Shown here: positions 25,369 through 34,604 of the stretch, piece by piece
Numbering within the stretch: position 1 is the stretch's first letter
How the letters are laid out: each line of letters opens with the position of its first letter
NCBI RefSeq assembly: GCF_000350085.1
Contig: NZ_CAUM01000143.1
Span: 124,001-188,000, forward strand
Direction of reading: 5' to 3'
From: Mesorhizobium metallidurans STM 2683
GTDB taxonomy: Bacteria; Pseudomonadota; Alphaproteobacteria; Rhizobiales; Rhizobiaceae
Length of the DNA stretch: 64,000 nt
The notes under the pieces: generated by a model
Seen by the model: only the letters and a program-made list of their open reading frames with translations
Told to the model about the DNA's origin: nothing
Database searches by the model: none
Translations under genes and position numbers: made by a program

Positions 25369-25599
25369 TCCTTGCTGGCCGTCGTGATCATTCTCCCCAA
25401 GGCACCGGCCCCGGCAACTTCTCAACCAGTTACGCGGGTATCTCGACAACAGCATGGTCTGGGCGGTCGCCGTCGTCCCGGTGCTGCCGCCGGTCGCCGC
25501 GCTTTGCAATCGACTTTCACCAAGCGGGAACTCGGCCGGCCGCACATGATGTGCATTCGGCCCCGCGCGCCTCTATGCCAACTGACAACAGGCCTCGGT

Positions 25600-25727
25600 C
25601 GGGCATATCCTTCGCGTCTTCCTGATCGACGAGGCAGGGCTGGTCCGCAACATCTACAGCATGGATTTCCTCGATCCCGACCTCGTGCTGACGGATATCC
25701 GCACATTGACCACCGAAGCCGAGTGAG
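25600..25727 (+). pseudogene. C-terminal gene remnant, SCO/SenC-like
   Basis: About 40 codons read HILRVFLIDEAGLVRNIYSM then DFLDPDLVLTDIRTLTTEAE and stop. The RNIYS-DFLDP-LVL-DIRTL pattern resembles the end of SCO-family copper/thiol proteins found in Rhizobiales. An in-frame TGA lies just upstream and no start exists, so this is a decayed tail. The family call is tentative. The sequence from 25369 to 25600 contains nothing I recognise. Confidence 0.35.
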
Positions 25728-25735
25728 CCTGCCGC

Positions 25736-26749
25736 TCAGCCGGCCTCCACGCGCAACGGCATGCAGCTTTCGCCGACGATCAGCGCCGGCTGAAAAACGA
25801 TGTTGCGCACGGGCTCGGACCCCCTCTCCTCGATGCGGTCCACGAGCAGGCGCAGCGCTTCGTTGGTCATGTCGGCAATGGGGTGCTCCGTTCTCGTCAG
25901 CCGCGGTTTCAGGCCGCCGGCGCCGGCGACCGTATCCGTCGAGGCGATCGAGACGTCCTGCGGACAGCGCAGGCCAAGATCGGCGATGGCGCGCATCACG
26001 CCGATCGCCATGACACCGTTGGCGACATAGATCGCGGTCGGGCGATCGGGCGAGCCCATCATGTCGCGGGCAACCGAATAGGCGGCTTCTTCGCGAAATT
26101 CGCCGGACCTGACATGGCCGGGCTGCGGCGCAAGCCCACGCGCCGCCATCGCGTCGATCATGCCGTCGAGCCTGCCCTTGCTGGTCGACAATTGCATCGG
26201 ACCGGTGACCGAGCCGATACGGCGATGCCCGAGATCGAGCAGATAATCGACCGCCTGCCGGCCGGCCGCCTGGTTGTCTATGGTCACCGTATCGGCGCTG
26301 TTGCCTTCGATCGAGCGGCCGAGAAGCACGGTCGCGATGCCCTCGAACTCATGTGGCTGATATTGATTTGCCGCGCCCACGGGAACCAGAACCATGCCGT
26401 CGCAGCCAAGGGTGCGAATCCGCGACAGGATGCGCCGTTCGGTGTCGGGCTTTTCATCGCTGTTGAAGAGAACCAGCGAATAGCCCCATGCCGCGACGGC
26501 CGCCTCCGCCGACCAGACGATGCGTGCGTAGAACGGGTTCGAAAGATCGGCCACCGCCAGGGCGATCAACTGGCTGCGGTTGCGGCGCAGATTGCGGGCG
26601 GCCTGCGACGGTTCATAGCGCAGTTCGCGAATGGCGGTGACGACGCGGGCCCTCAACTCGGGGCTGACAAAGGCAGAATCGTTCATGACGGCCGAGACTG
26701 TCGCGGTCGACACGCCTGCCTTTCTGGCAACGTCTTTGATAGTGGCCAT
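25736..26749 (-). CDS. LacI-family transcriptional regulator
   Basis: The 337-residue repressor has an N-terminal LacI HTH and hinge (MATIKDVARKAGVSTATVSA, then LRARVVTAIRELRYEPSQAA) and a periplasmic-binding-protein-like sensor domain (ALAVADLSNPFYARIV, VTIDNQAAGRQAVDYLLDLG, RRIGSVTGP, YVANGVMAIGVMRAI, TRTEHPIADM). It is divergent from the sugar ABC operon starting at 26908 and almost certainly controls it. ATG 26749 begins the conserved HTH. Confidence 0.93.
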   Translation of the reverse strand: MATIKDVARKAGVSTATVSAVMNDSAFVSPELRARVVTAIRELRYEPSQAARNLRRNRSQLIALAVADLSNPFYARIVWSAEAAVAAWGYSLVLFNSDEKPDTERRILSRIRTLGCDGMVLVPVGAANQYQPHEFEGIATVLLGRSIEGNSADTVTIDNQAAGRQAVDYLLDLGHRRIGSVTGPMQLSTSKGRLDGMIDAMAARGLAPQPGHVRSGEFREEAAYSVARDMMGSPDRPTAIYVANGVMAIGVMRAIADLGLRCPQDVSIASTDTVAGAGGLKPRLTRTEHPIADMTNEALRLLVDRIEERGSEPVRNIVFQPALIVGESCMPLRVEAG

Positions 26750-26848
26750 TTTGCCCTGATAGCTAATCGTTTCGCCAAAGTCTGGTTTAGATTTATGGCC
26801 GTGTCCAGCGGATTCATGCTTGCATTGGGTCGCATTTTGCGGGACGTT

Positions 26849-26864
26849 AGCGAAACGGTTTGCT
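26849..26864. promoter_or_regulatory. Candidate LacI-family operator
   Basis: AGCGAAACGGTTTGCT is a nearly perfect inverted repeat with a central CG, as expected for a LacI-family site. It lies between the divergent regulator and ABC operon, 43 bases upstream of the binding-protein start. A related half-site, ATCGTTTCGCC, occurs near 26766 next to the regulator's own start. Confidence 0.5.
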
Positions 26865-26907
26865 GTCAATGAGGCTCTGACGGCAGATAGGCGAAGGGAG
26901 GAAAATC

Positions 26908-27849
26908 ATGAAGAAAATTGCCTACATCATCGCGCTTGCAGCGCTCTCGCTGGCGACTTCTGGTGCTGCCGCGCAGGACAAGCCGCTTCTCGGCATCGTG
27001 TCGATCAGCGCCACCGAAGCGAACAATGTCCGCTACATCCAGGGCGCCACGAAAGCCGCCGACGAGCTTGGCTGGCAGACCAATGTCGTCGATGCAGCCG
27101 GCAGCGCCGATCAGGCCAACTCGGCGATCCAGAATTTCGCGCAGCTCAAGGCGCATGCGATCATCGACATGGTGTTCCCCTATTCGTCGATCGGCGCCGG
27201 CCTGGCTGCCGCCGGCGACGCTGGAATACCTGTCGTGACCTGGGGCGGCGGGCTTGGCTCGACGGTTGCCGCCACCAACGGCTCGGGCGGCCCGATGGCG
27301 ATCCCGGTCGTGGATCTGATGGTCAAGAAAATGGAGGGAAAGGGTTCGATACTCGCCCTCACCTACCGGACCGGCGAAGTCTGCCGGAACCGTGAAGTCG
27401 TCATGGACGAGATCGTCGCCAAAAATCCCGGTATCACCGTCACCAAGAACGAAGTGCGCATTCCCGGCTATTTCGAGGACGGCGCCCAATACGCCAATGC
27501 CTGGCTGGCCTCGCATCCGGCCGGCCAGGAAAATCTGGCGATCTGGGGATGCTGGGACGACCCGGCGATCGGCGCCATCGGTTCGCTGCGCGCGCAAGGC
27601 CGCGACGACGTCCTCGTCTACGGCATCAACGGCAATGCCCAGGCGCTGGAGAACATCAAGAACGGCTTCATGACCGCGACGGCCTGGCAGGACAGCTTCA
27701 CCGAGGGCTACAACATGGTCAAGATGCTGAAGGACATCAAGGACGCAGGCAGCGCATGGCAAGCCAAGGCTGCCGAAGTCCCGGCCGTGCTGGTGACCAA
27801 GGAAACCGTCGACGCCTTTCTCAAGGACCATCCGGAAGCCATAAAGTAG
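26908..27849 (+). CDS. Sugar ABC transporter substrate-binding protein, RbsB type
   Basis: This periplasmic protein captures a sugar for the importer encoded next. The 313-residue chain has a signal peptide (MKKIAYIIALAALSLATSGAAAQ) and the type I periplasmic-binding fold (LLGIVSISATEANNVRYIQG, AHAIIDMVFPYSSIG, GIPVVTWGGG, IWGCWDDPAIGAI, VLVYGINGNAQALENIKNG). The ligand pocket cannot be assigned to a sugar by eye. The ATG follows GGGAGGAAAATC. It is the first gene of a four-gene operon. Confidence 0.92.
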   Translation: MKKIAYIIALAALSLATSGAAAQDKPLLGIVSISATEANNVRYIQGATKAADELGWQTNVVDAAGSADQANSAIQNFAQLKAHAIIDMVFPYSSIGAGLAAAGDAGIPVVTWGGGLGSTVAATNGSGGPMAIPVVDLMVKKMEGKGSILALTYRTGEVCRNREVVMDEIVAKNPGITVTKNEVRIPGYFEDGAQYANAWLASHPAGQENLAIWGCWDDPAIGAIGSLRAQGRDDVLVYGINGNAQALENIKNGFMTATAWQDSFTEGYNMVKMLKDIKDAGSAWQAKAAEVPAVLVTKETVDAFLKDHPEAIK

Positions 27850-27902
27850 GACTTGGTTTGCAGACGGCGTTCACAAGGGGTGCGCCGCAGCAGGCGGCGC
27901 CG

Positions 27903-29432
27903 ATGACAACTCCGTTCCTGGTCGCACACGATATCGCCAAGGCCTTTGGCGGCGCACAGGCGCTGAAGGGTGTGTCGCTCGACATTGCACCAGGTGAAAT
28001 CCATGGACTTGTCGGCGCCAATGGCGCCGGCAAGTCGACCTTCATTCGCATCCTCGCCGGACTGAACCATCCCGATGCCGGCCGTATCGAAATCGACGGC
28101 CAAACTCGAGAGATCGCCACGCCGCAGCGTGCGACCGAACTCGGCATGAGCTTCATTCACCAGGAGCTGGCATTTGTGCCGGGCATGACCGTGCTGCAGA
28201 ACATCATGCTGGGCGTACCGAAGAAATCGCGCTTCGGCCTGACCGACTGGCGGGCGATCGCGCGCGACGTAGCACCCATCGCCAGGCGCGTCGGCATATC
28301 GGCACCGCTCAATGCCAGCGTGAAGGGCCTCTCGACGGCCGAGATATGGCTGATCAACATTTGCCGCGCCCTGGTGCGCAAGGCGCGGCTGATCGTCATG
28401 GACGAGCCGACGGCATCGCTTGCCGCGAGCGAGGCGGAACGGCTCTTTGCGATCGTGCGCGATCTCTCCGCGTCAGGAGTGGCGGTGCTCTATATTTCGC
28501 ACCGGCTGGATGAGGTCCTCAATCTTTGCTCGCGCGTGTCGGTGTTTCGCGACGGCCGCTCCGTGGCCGAACTCGCCGGGAAAGGACTCAACCGGCCCGC
28601 GCTGGTCGAGGCGATTGTCGGCGGCGCCATTCGCGACTCGCAACGGACAGCCGCAACAAGGCCGCGCGGCGATGTCGTGATGGAAGCGAGCAAGCTGACG
28701 CGGGCGCCGAAGGTTCGCGGTGTCAGCCTCAAACTCCACGCCGGCGAAGTGCTGGGCATTGGCGGCCTTGTCGGCGCCGGGCGGACCGAACTCGCCCGGC
28801 TGCTTTTTGGGGCGGACCGGCCTGACAGCGGCGAGATGAGGCTGGCGGGCCAGCCCTATCAGCCCGCCTCCCCCGCGGCCGCTGTCCGGGCCGGACTTGG
28901 ATTGATCCCCGAGGAGCGCCGGGCCGAAGCGCTGTTCCTGTCCAAGAGCATCGCCTTCAATCTCAGCATCGCCAATCTCGACAAGCTTGTGCACGGCCGA
29001 TACCTGCCGCTGATGAACCGCCGCGCCCGCACCTTAATGGCCGGCGAGATGATCCGGTCGTTGTCGATAAAGGCGCGCAACGCCAGCACGCCCGTTGGCC
29101 GCCTCAGCGGCGGCAATCAGCAGAAGGTCGCGATCGGCCGCTGGCTCCAGCGCACGCCGAAGGTGCTGATCCTCGACGAACCGACGCGAGGCGTCGATAT
29201 CGGCGCGCGCGCAGAGATCCACCGGCTGATCCGCCAGCAGGCAGACTCCGGAATGGCGGTTCTGGTGATCTCGTCGGAACCGGATGAACTGCCCGATCTA
29301 TGCGACCGCGTGCTGGTGATGGCGGAAGGCCGCATCGTTCGCGAACTGACCGGCCAGGCAGTGTCGCGAAAGGCGATCGTCGAGGCAAGTTACGTCGACC
29401 CGCAAGCATTGATGGAGGATCATGTGGCATGA
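27903..29432 (+). CDS. Sugar ABC transporter ATP-binding protein, RbsA type
   Basis: This 509-residue double ATPase energises sugar uptake. The first domain has Walker A GANGAGKST, signature-region GLSTAEIWLI and Walker B IVMDEPTASL. The second has a degenerate P-loop GGLVGAGRTE, signature LSGGNQQK and ILDEPTRGVDIGA. Unlike the ATPase at the window start, its second Walker B keeps the Asp. ATG 27903 starts the conserved domain; an upstream TTG at 27858 is possible. The stop overlaps the permease start (ATGA). Confidence 0.92.
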   Translation: MTTPFLVAHDIAKAFGGAQALKGVSLDIAPGEIHGLVGANGAGKSTFIRILAGLNHPDAGRIEIDGQTREIATPQRATELGMSFIHQELAFVPGMTVLQNIMLGVPKKSRFGLTDWRAIARDVAPIARRVGISAPLNASVKGLSTAEIWLINICRALVRKARLIVMDEPTASLAASEAERLFAIVRDLSASGVAVLYISHRLDEVLNLCSRVSVFRDGRSVAELAGKGLNRPALVEAIVGGAIRDSQRTAATRPRGDVVMEASKLTRAPKVRGVSLKLHAGEVLGIGGLVGAGRTELARLLFGADRPDSGEMRLAGQPYQPASPAAAVRAGLGLIPEERRAEALFLSKSIAFNLSIANLDKLVHGRYLPLMNRRARTLMAGEMIRSLSIKARNASTPVGRLSGGNQQKVAIGRWLQRTPKVLILDEPTRGVDIGARAEIHRLIRQQADSGMAVLVISSEPDELPDLCDRVLVMAEGRIVRELTGQAVSRKAIVEASYVDPQALMEDHVA

Positions 29433-30424
29433 GCGATGTTGCGATTAGCGCCCGGCGTCTGTCGCCCGGAACCAAGGCGGTGCTCGGCATCTTTGCCCGC
29501 TACGGGACAATCATCGGACTTCTGGCGATGATCGTCACCTTTTCGATCCTGTCGCCGCACGCCTTTCCCACCGTCAACAATTTCACCAATGTGCTGAACC
29601 AGGCCTCGCTGGCCATGATCATTGCCGGCGGGCTGACGCTCGCCGTGGTCGTCGGCGAACTCGACCTGTCCATCGGCTTCGCCGCCAGCCTGCACGGCAT
29701 TCTGATCACCGGGCTTGTGGTCCACGACAAGCTGCCGATCCCGCTTGCGGTGGTCATCGTCATCGCATTGGGCGCGGTGATCGGCCTCGTCAACGGCTTC
29801 ATCGTCACCAAGGTCAAGGTCAATTCCGTCATCGCGACGCTCGGCGTCGGCACGATCCTGACTGGTCTCGCCTTCGCCTATTCCGCCGGCGTTCCCATTG
29901 TCGCCGGCGTGCCGGAGGCGTTCCTCCAGCTCTCGCTTGGCCGCTGGCTGTTCGGCATCCCCAACAACATCATCGTCATGATCCTCGTTCTCGGCGGGCT
30001 TTGGCTGCTGGTCGAGCGGACGCCACTCGGCCAGGAGATCCAGGCGGTCGGCGGCAACGCCGTGGCGGCCCGCCTTGCCGGGGTGAATGTCGACCGCATC
30101 AAGATCCTCGGCTTCGTCATTTCGGGAATGTGCGCGGCACTCACCGGGATACTGCTTGCCTCGCGGCTCGGCAGCGGCACGGCGAGTGCGGCCGACTCCT
30201 ATCTGCTCACCGCCTTCGCCGCCGTCTTCCTTGGCTCGGCAACGCTGCGCGACGGCGAATTCCATGTGCTGGGCACGCTGGTCGGCGCCCTCATCATCGC
30301 CTTCGGCTTCAACGGCCTCAACATTTTCGGCGCCCCGACTTTCTCGCAATATGTGCTGCAGGGCGCCATTCTGATCATTGCCGTGGGCATGGCCAGTCTC
30401 GGCCGCTCGCTGGCGGAACGCTGA
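29429..30424 (+). CDS. Sugar ABC transporter permease, RbsC type
   Basis: The 331-residue inner-membrane protein forms the sugar channel. It has many hydrophobic spans and the RbsC/BPD_transp_2 landmarks GGLTLAVVVGELDLSIG, GLVNGFIVTKVKVNSVIATL, GGNAVAARLAGVNVDRIKIL and a late AAVFLGSATLRDGEFHVLGT. It overlaps the ATPase gene by four bases. Only one permease gene is present, so it likely works as a homodimer. Confidence 0.92.
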   Translation: MSDVAISARRLSPGTKAVLGIFARYGTIIGLLAMIVTFSILSPHAFPTVNNFTNVLNQASLAMIIAGGLTLAVVVGELDLSIGFAASLHGILITGLVVHDKLPIPLAVVIVIALGAVIGLVNGFIVTKVKVNSVIATLGVGTILTGLAFAYSAGVPIVAGVPEAFLQLSLGRWLFGIPNNIIVMILVLGGLWLLVERTPLGQEIQAVGGNAVAARLAGVNVDRIKILGFVISGMCAALTGILLASRLGSGTASAADSYLLTAFAAVFLGSATLRDGEFHVLGTLVGALIIAFGFNGLNIFGAPTFSQYVLQGAILIIAVGMASLGRSLAER

Positions 30425-30434
30425 GGAGGAAACG

Positions 30435-31271
30435 ATGACAAGCGATAACAAGCCCTGGGAGGTCTACGTCATCGAGTTCGCCCGATCCAAGCAGCAGCCC
30501 TGGGTGGATCTCGTCGCCGGCATGTATGACGATGGCAAGGTCGATCTGCCTTTCTCCTTCGTCCTGCTGCGGCGCGGCGACCGCAACGTGCTGGTCGACA
30601 CCGGCTTCATTCAGGAATCGAGCGACGCCTTCTCGCTGAGATTCGGCATTCCCTACTGGGTCTCGCCGGTTCGCATGCTGGCTGAGCTTGGCATTGGACC
30701 CGGCGCAATCACCGACATTTTTGTCACCCATGCGCATTTCGATCACATGGGATCGATCGCCGAGTTTCCGAACGCCAATCTGCACATCCAGAAAAGCGAA
30801 TTGCTCTCCTGGTATGAGGCGATCGCATTGCCTCCCCGCTTCGGCTATCTGACCGCCATCATCGATCCCGATACGCTGCGCGCCGCCCTCGATGCATCGG
30901 TCGAACACCGCGTCTCGCTGATCGACGGCGACAAGGACGATGTGCTGCCGGGCATCCATGTCCGCCTGGGAAGCGGCCACACGATCGGACAGCAATTCGT
31001 CATCGTCCAGTCCGCGCGCGGCAGGCTGGTCATCTCCGGCGACTGCGTCTATTCGAGCCGGCAGCTCACCGGACACAAGCACGACGGCGTCTACGCGCCG
31101 CTGAACAATGCCGTCGGCAGCGTCTGGGAACAGCTCAAGACCATCGACCGCATCAACACCGAGATCGGCGGCGATCTTGGGCAACTGATCATCCTGCACG
31201 ACATCGAGCGATGGAAGGGTCTGCCCATCGTGGCCGAGCTCGAAGGATTTCGTATCGTCAGGGCCGGATAA
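30435..31271 (+). CDS. Metallo-beta-lactamase-fold hydrolase, N-acyl-homoserine-lactonase-like
   Basis: The 278-residue enzyme carries the zinc motif HAHFDH (ITDIFVTHAHFDHMGS), a later His (LGSGHTIGQQ), the Asp of ISGDCVYSS and the final His (IILHDIERW). This is the AttM/AiiA-like lactonase group, which opens lactone rings. It is the last gene of the LacI-controlled sugar operon and has a good ribosome-binding site (GAGGAAACG). In this setting it more likely opens a sugar lactone than destroys quorum-sensing signals, but both are open. Confidence 0.85.
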   Translation: MTSDNKPWEVYVIEFARSKQQPWVDLVAGMYDDGKVDLPFSFVLLRRGDRNVLVDTGFIQESSDAFSLRFGIPYWVSPVRMLAELGIGPGAITDIFVTHAHFDHMGSIAEFPNANLHIQKSELLSWYEAIALPPRFGYLTAIIDPDTLRAALDASVEHRVSLIDGDKDDVLPGIHVRLGSGHTIGQQFVIVQSARGRLVISGDCVYSSRQLTGHKHDGVYAPLNNAVGSVWEQLKTIDRINTEIGGDLGQLIILHDIERWKGLPIVAELEGFRIVRAG

Positions 31272-31662
31272 GTCTAGGACGTAGATTCAGTCATGCGCGG
31301 TTTGACGAGCGGACAGGCCCGAGCCGACGAGAATGGACCCGATGGCGACCTCATGCCTATAGTTTGTCAACGACAGCTTTGCACGCATAGCGGCCATGGG
31401 GCGACTTTGCCTCCGCCTGGAAACAGACATTGCAGTTGACCACGCTGGAGGTTTCAGACGAAGCCGGTCTCCGAGAGCGCCCTCAGCGGCATGGAACCGA
31501 CAGCTGCCACGGCCTCGTGAGTTGCGATGGCGACCGCAGCAACATTCGGAAGTCGTCGCTGCCTTGGGACCTTGGTCCTAAGATAAAATCCACGCCGGAA
31601 CCGTGCTAGGATGGCCGCTGCACGCGCCTTGTCGTGCTTCAAAGCGGTCAGGAACGATTGTC
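31272..31662. other. Region without a recognisable gene
   Basis: This 391-base stretch follows the lactonase-like gene. Short open frames on both strands show no known family. AGGAACGATTGTC at its end serves as the ribosome-binding site of the next gene. Confidence 0.4.
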
Positions 31663-32550
31663 ATGCTCAATCCAATCTCCATCATGGCCGACCGGCTTGG
31701 CGACAATCTGTCAGAACTCTATCTCCAGTATTTCTCGCATCGCAATCCGGAATATGCGAGCTACATAGGCGGGGCGGCCCGCCTTGTCCTGGAGCGCATC
31801 GGCAATTCGAACGCCCTCTATCACAACATCGAGCACACGCTGATGGTTACGCTCGCTGGCCAGCAGATCATCCGCGGCCGGCTGCTTTCGGAATCCCTGA
31901 CCCCCGATGACTGGCTGCATTATACCTGCGCGCTGCTTGTCCACGACATTGGCATGGTGCACGGCGTGTGCGAGGGCGACACCGAGGACAGCTTCGTCAT
32001 TAACGAGGCCGGCGACCGCCATACGCCACCGCGCGGCGCCTCCGACGCTGTGCTTGCGCCCTATCATATCGAGCGCGCCAAGATCTATGCGCGCCAACGT
32101 TTTGCTTCCTCGAAGTTCATCAACGAGGAGCGCATTGTCGAGGCGATCGAGATGACGCGCTTTCCGGTACCGAACGATCCGGCCTACCAGTTAACCAACA
32201 CCGAGCCGGCGCTGGTCAGGGCCGCGGATCTGATCGGCCAGCTCGCTGATCCCTTCTACCACCGCAAGCTGCCGGCGCTGTTTGCCGAGTTCTCCGAGAT
32301 CGGGATGGTGGAAAAGCTCGGCTGCAAGACCGCCGCCGATCTCGGCGCCATCTTCACCGATTTCTTCACGCTGCAGGTCGAGCCCTATATCGGCGACGCG
32401 ATCCGCTATCTGGAGCTGACGACCGAAGGCAAGCAGTGGATCGCCAACCTCCACAGCAACCTCTTCCAGTCCGGGCATCGCCCGGCCAGGATCGGGCCAT
32501 TCCCAGGCGTGTTGCAGCCGACCTCGGCGAGCCTTTCGGTGGTAACTTAA
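31663..32550 (+). CDS. HD-domain metal-dependent phosphohydrolase
   Basis: The 295-residue protein has an HD/PDEase-type domain: LYHNIEHTLMVTLAGQQIIR supplies the first His residues and CALLVHDIGMVHGVCEGD the HD pair. Later parts read TEPALVRAADLIGQLADPFY and FFTLQVEPYIGDAIRYL. HD proteins hydrolyse phosphate esters, including cyclic nucleotides, but this one has no sensor or partner domain to reveal its substrate. It stands alone between unrelated genes. Confidence 0.82.
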   Translation: MLNPISIMADRLGDNLSELYLQYFSHRNPEYASYIGGAARLVLERIGNSNALYHNIEHTLMVTLAGQQIIRGRLLSESLTPDDWLHYTCALLVHDIGMVHGVCEGDTEDSFVINEAGDRHTPPRGASDAVLAPYHIERAKIYARQRFASSKFINEERIVEAIEMTRFPVPNDPAYQLTNTEPALVRAADLIGQLADPFYHRKLPALFAEFSEIGMVEKLGCKTAADLGAIFTDFFTLQVEPYIGDAIRYLELTTEGKQWIANLHSNLFQSGHRPARIGPFPGVLQPTSASLSVVT

Positions 32551-32724
32551 GAGGCGGGGATTGTTTCCTTTTTCCGCCGGTGCCAGGCCGGCAGAGCTTG
32601 CATGCTGCGGCTGTCGACGAAGATGGAGCATCTCGCTAACGCCGGGTGCGGAATAGAGCGCCTCGGAAATGCGGACCTGTCAGGCTTCTGACAAGGACTG
32701 CACGCGGGTGCGGAAGCGGGCATG

Positions 32725-33334
32725 CTATTGGATTTTCACGATGTCTTTGTTGCGGTTGCCATCATGCGAATGATGCAGGCCAAGCATAACAGGCGGCGGC
32801 GCGGTGACCTCGCCCTTTGCTAACGCACCGACCGCGCCCTTGGCCGGCGTGACGCCTCCATCGGCCAGCCAGACGGCGCCAGTAACGTAGCTCGCTTCGT
32901 CCGAGGCCAAGAACGCATAGACGTTGGCAACTTCCTCCGGCGTACCGCGACGGCCGAAAGGCACGGCCGTGACCAGCGCCTTCTCGACTTCTTCATCGAC
33001 TGCACCGGTTTGCCCCGAACTGTCGAAGAGTTGCGACATCAGGGATGGATTCGCCGCGGTCAACCGGTCGACCAGTTCCTGTGCCCTGCCGTCGTTCCAC
33101 AAGATTCCGGCCGCACCACCTGCTGGCAATGCCGACCGCTGCCATCAACTCGCGGCAGGCCGCGCAAGCGGCGTCGAAAAGCTCGTCAGGCTCCATCTCG
33201 TACCAGCCGGCATGCGGCGAAAGAACGGCCGTGCGCAGCGATGTCGCCGCCAGTTTGCGACCGGCCCGGTCGAACAGCGCGGCCTTCGTCACCGACGTTC
33301 CGACATCCAGGCCAATGATGTATCGATCGCCCAT
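32725..33334 (-). pseudogene. Chimeric remnant: FGGY sugar kinase start joined to SDR end
   Basis: Reading leftward from ATG 33334, the frame encodes an FGGY kinase N-terminus (GDRYIIGLDVGTSVTKAALF, AGWYEMEPDELFDAACAACR). After MAAVGI at about 33130 roughly 40 residues are missing and the frame changes, giving GILWNDGRAQELVDRLTAAN, still FGGY-like. At about 33010 the same frame becomes the end of a short-chain dehydrogenase (VPFGRRGTPEEVANVYAFLA, SYVTGAVWLADGG) and ends at 32725. Both parent genes are truncated, so a deletion fused them. Neither activity can survive. Confidence 0.8.
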
Positions 33335-33455
33335 GGAAGGTCACTTGTCTCTTTGAGTCAACAAGTAGACATGCCGCTCGCCGCGACTGCCGTCAAGCAA
33401 GTTCGCCGATGCGGATTCCTACCGGGCAGACACATGGTAAGACTCGCGCCTCAAC

Positions 33456-34229
33456 TCACACGGTACTGGTCATTCCGCCATCGACATAGATGATCTGGCC
33501 GGTGACGAAACTCGATGCATTGGAAGCCAGGAAGATCGCCGCGCCGCCCAATTCGTCGACCTCGCCCCACCTGGCCAGCGGCGTCCGGCCAGTCAGCCAG
33601 CGCGAGAACTCGGCATCTTTCACCAGCGCCTCGTTCAGATCCGTCCGGAAATAGCCGGGCGCCAAACCATTGACCCGAATGCCGTGCGGACCAAGTTCCG
33701 CCGCAAGGCCCTTGGTCAGCATTTTCATTGCGCCCTTCGATGCGGTGTATGGCACGATCGAGGGACGCCCGAGTTCGCTCTGCACCGAGCATATGTTGAT
33801 GATCGAACCCTGTTTGCGGCCTATCATCGACCGGACGACCGGCTGGGTGAGATGGAACGCGCTGTAGAGATTCGTCCGCATCAATTTGTCGAACATATCG
33901 GCCGGGAAGTCGGCGAAGGGCGCCCGGTGCTGCATGCCGGCATTGTTGACGAGGATGTCGATAGGCCTGAATTCCGCTGCGAGCCTGCCGATTTCGCGCT
34001 CGACATCTTCGGCCACGGTGACGTCGAAAGTGGAACCGATCGCTTCGATTCCCGATGCGCTCAACGATTCCAGGGCCTTTTGAACCTGATCTTCATCGCG
34101 CCCGTTGATGATGACGGCGGCACCCGCCTTGCCGAGGGCCTTGGCAAGCGCCAGGCCGATGCCCCGGCTCGATCCTGAAATGAAGGCGGTTTTGCCGGCA
34201 AGGCCGAACAGGTCCGATAGGTCGGTCAA
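33456..34229 (-). CDS. Short-chain dehydrogenase, gluconate 5-dehydrogenase-like
   Basis: This 257-residue NAD(P)-dependent enzyme has the SDR cofactor motif SGSSRGIGLALAKAL, NNAGMQHRAPF, the catalytic Ser (NICSVQSELG) and YTASKGAMKMLTKGLA with Tyr and Lys, and it ends VDGGMTSTV. The NAGMQHR-P and EL-R-S-V-Y-ASK pattern is typical of gluconate 5-dehydrogenases (IdnO/Gno), which reduce 5-ketogluconate. It is the only intact gene of a decayed sugar-acid or polyol locus, flanked by an FGGY/SDR chimera and an alcohol-dehydrogenase tail. Confidence 0.85.
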   Translation of the reverse strand: MTDLSDLFGLAGKTAFISGSSRGIGLALAKALGKAGAAVIINGRDEDQVQKALESLSASGIEAIGSTFDVTVAEDVEREIGRLAAEFRPIDILVNNAGMQHRAPFADFPADMFDKLMRTNLYSAFHLTQPVVRSMIGRKQGSIINICSVQSELGRPSIVPYTASKGAMKMLTKGLAAELGPHGIRVNGLAPGYFRTDLNEALVKDAEFSRWLTGRTPLARWGEVDELGGAAIFLASNASSFVTGQIIYVDGGMTSTV

Positions 34230-34254
34230 AGCGTCTTTCCCAAATGGCGGCCAC

Positions 34255-34500
34255 CGTCAGGCGGTCAAGATTGCAGTTGAACCTCATGCGCCGGCACTTG
34301 TCGGCAGCCAGATCGAAGGCCTGCCGCACATCGTAGGCGCTGACGACCGCCGTCAGCAATGGTGAGACATCGACAAGGCCGTCGGCAATGAACGATACCG
34401 CGGTCCTGAATTCCTCGTGGAAGCGGAAGGCGCCGCTCAACTCGATCTCCTTGGTGACGATCGTCGAGACAGGGAATGTCGCTTCCGCACCTTCCCTGCA
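34255..34500 (-). pseudogene. Zinc alcohol dehydrogenase C-terminal remnant (idonate dehydrogenase-like)
   Basis: The minus strand encodes ATFPVSTIVTKEIELSGAFR, FHEEFRTAVSFIADGLVDV and AYDVRQAFDLAADKCRRM, which is the end of an L-idonate 5-dehydrogenase-type enzyme. All catalytic and zinc-binding regions are missing. The normal ending (VQLQS and stop) is found one frame over, so the tail is also frameshifted. Together with the adjacent IdnO-like SDR this suggests a former idonate or gluconate operon. Confidence 0.65.
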
Positions 34501-34604
34501 CCTCGATGATCTTCGCCTTGTCGCCGAAGCGCTTCTCCTCGAATGGAACCCGGCGGCGAATTGCCGGTTTAGGCAATGACTTCATCGGACAAGGTGAGGA
34601 ATGA

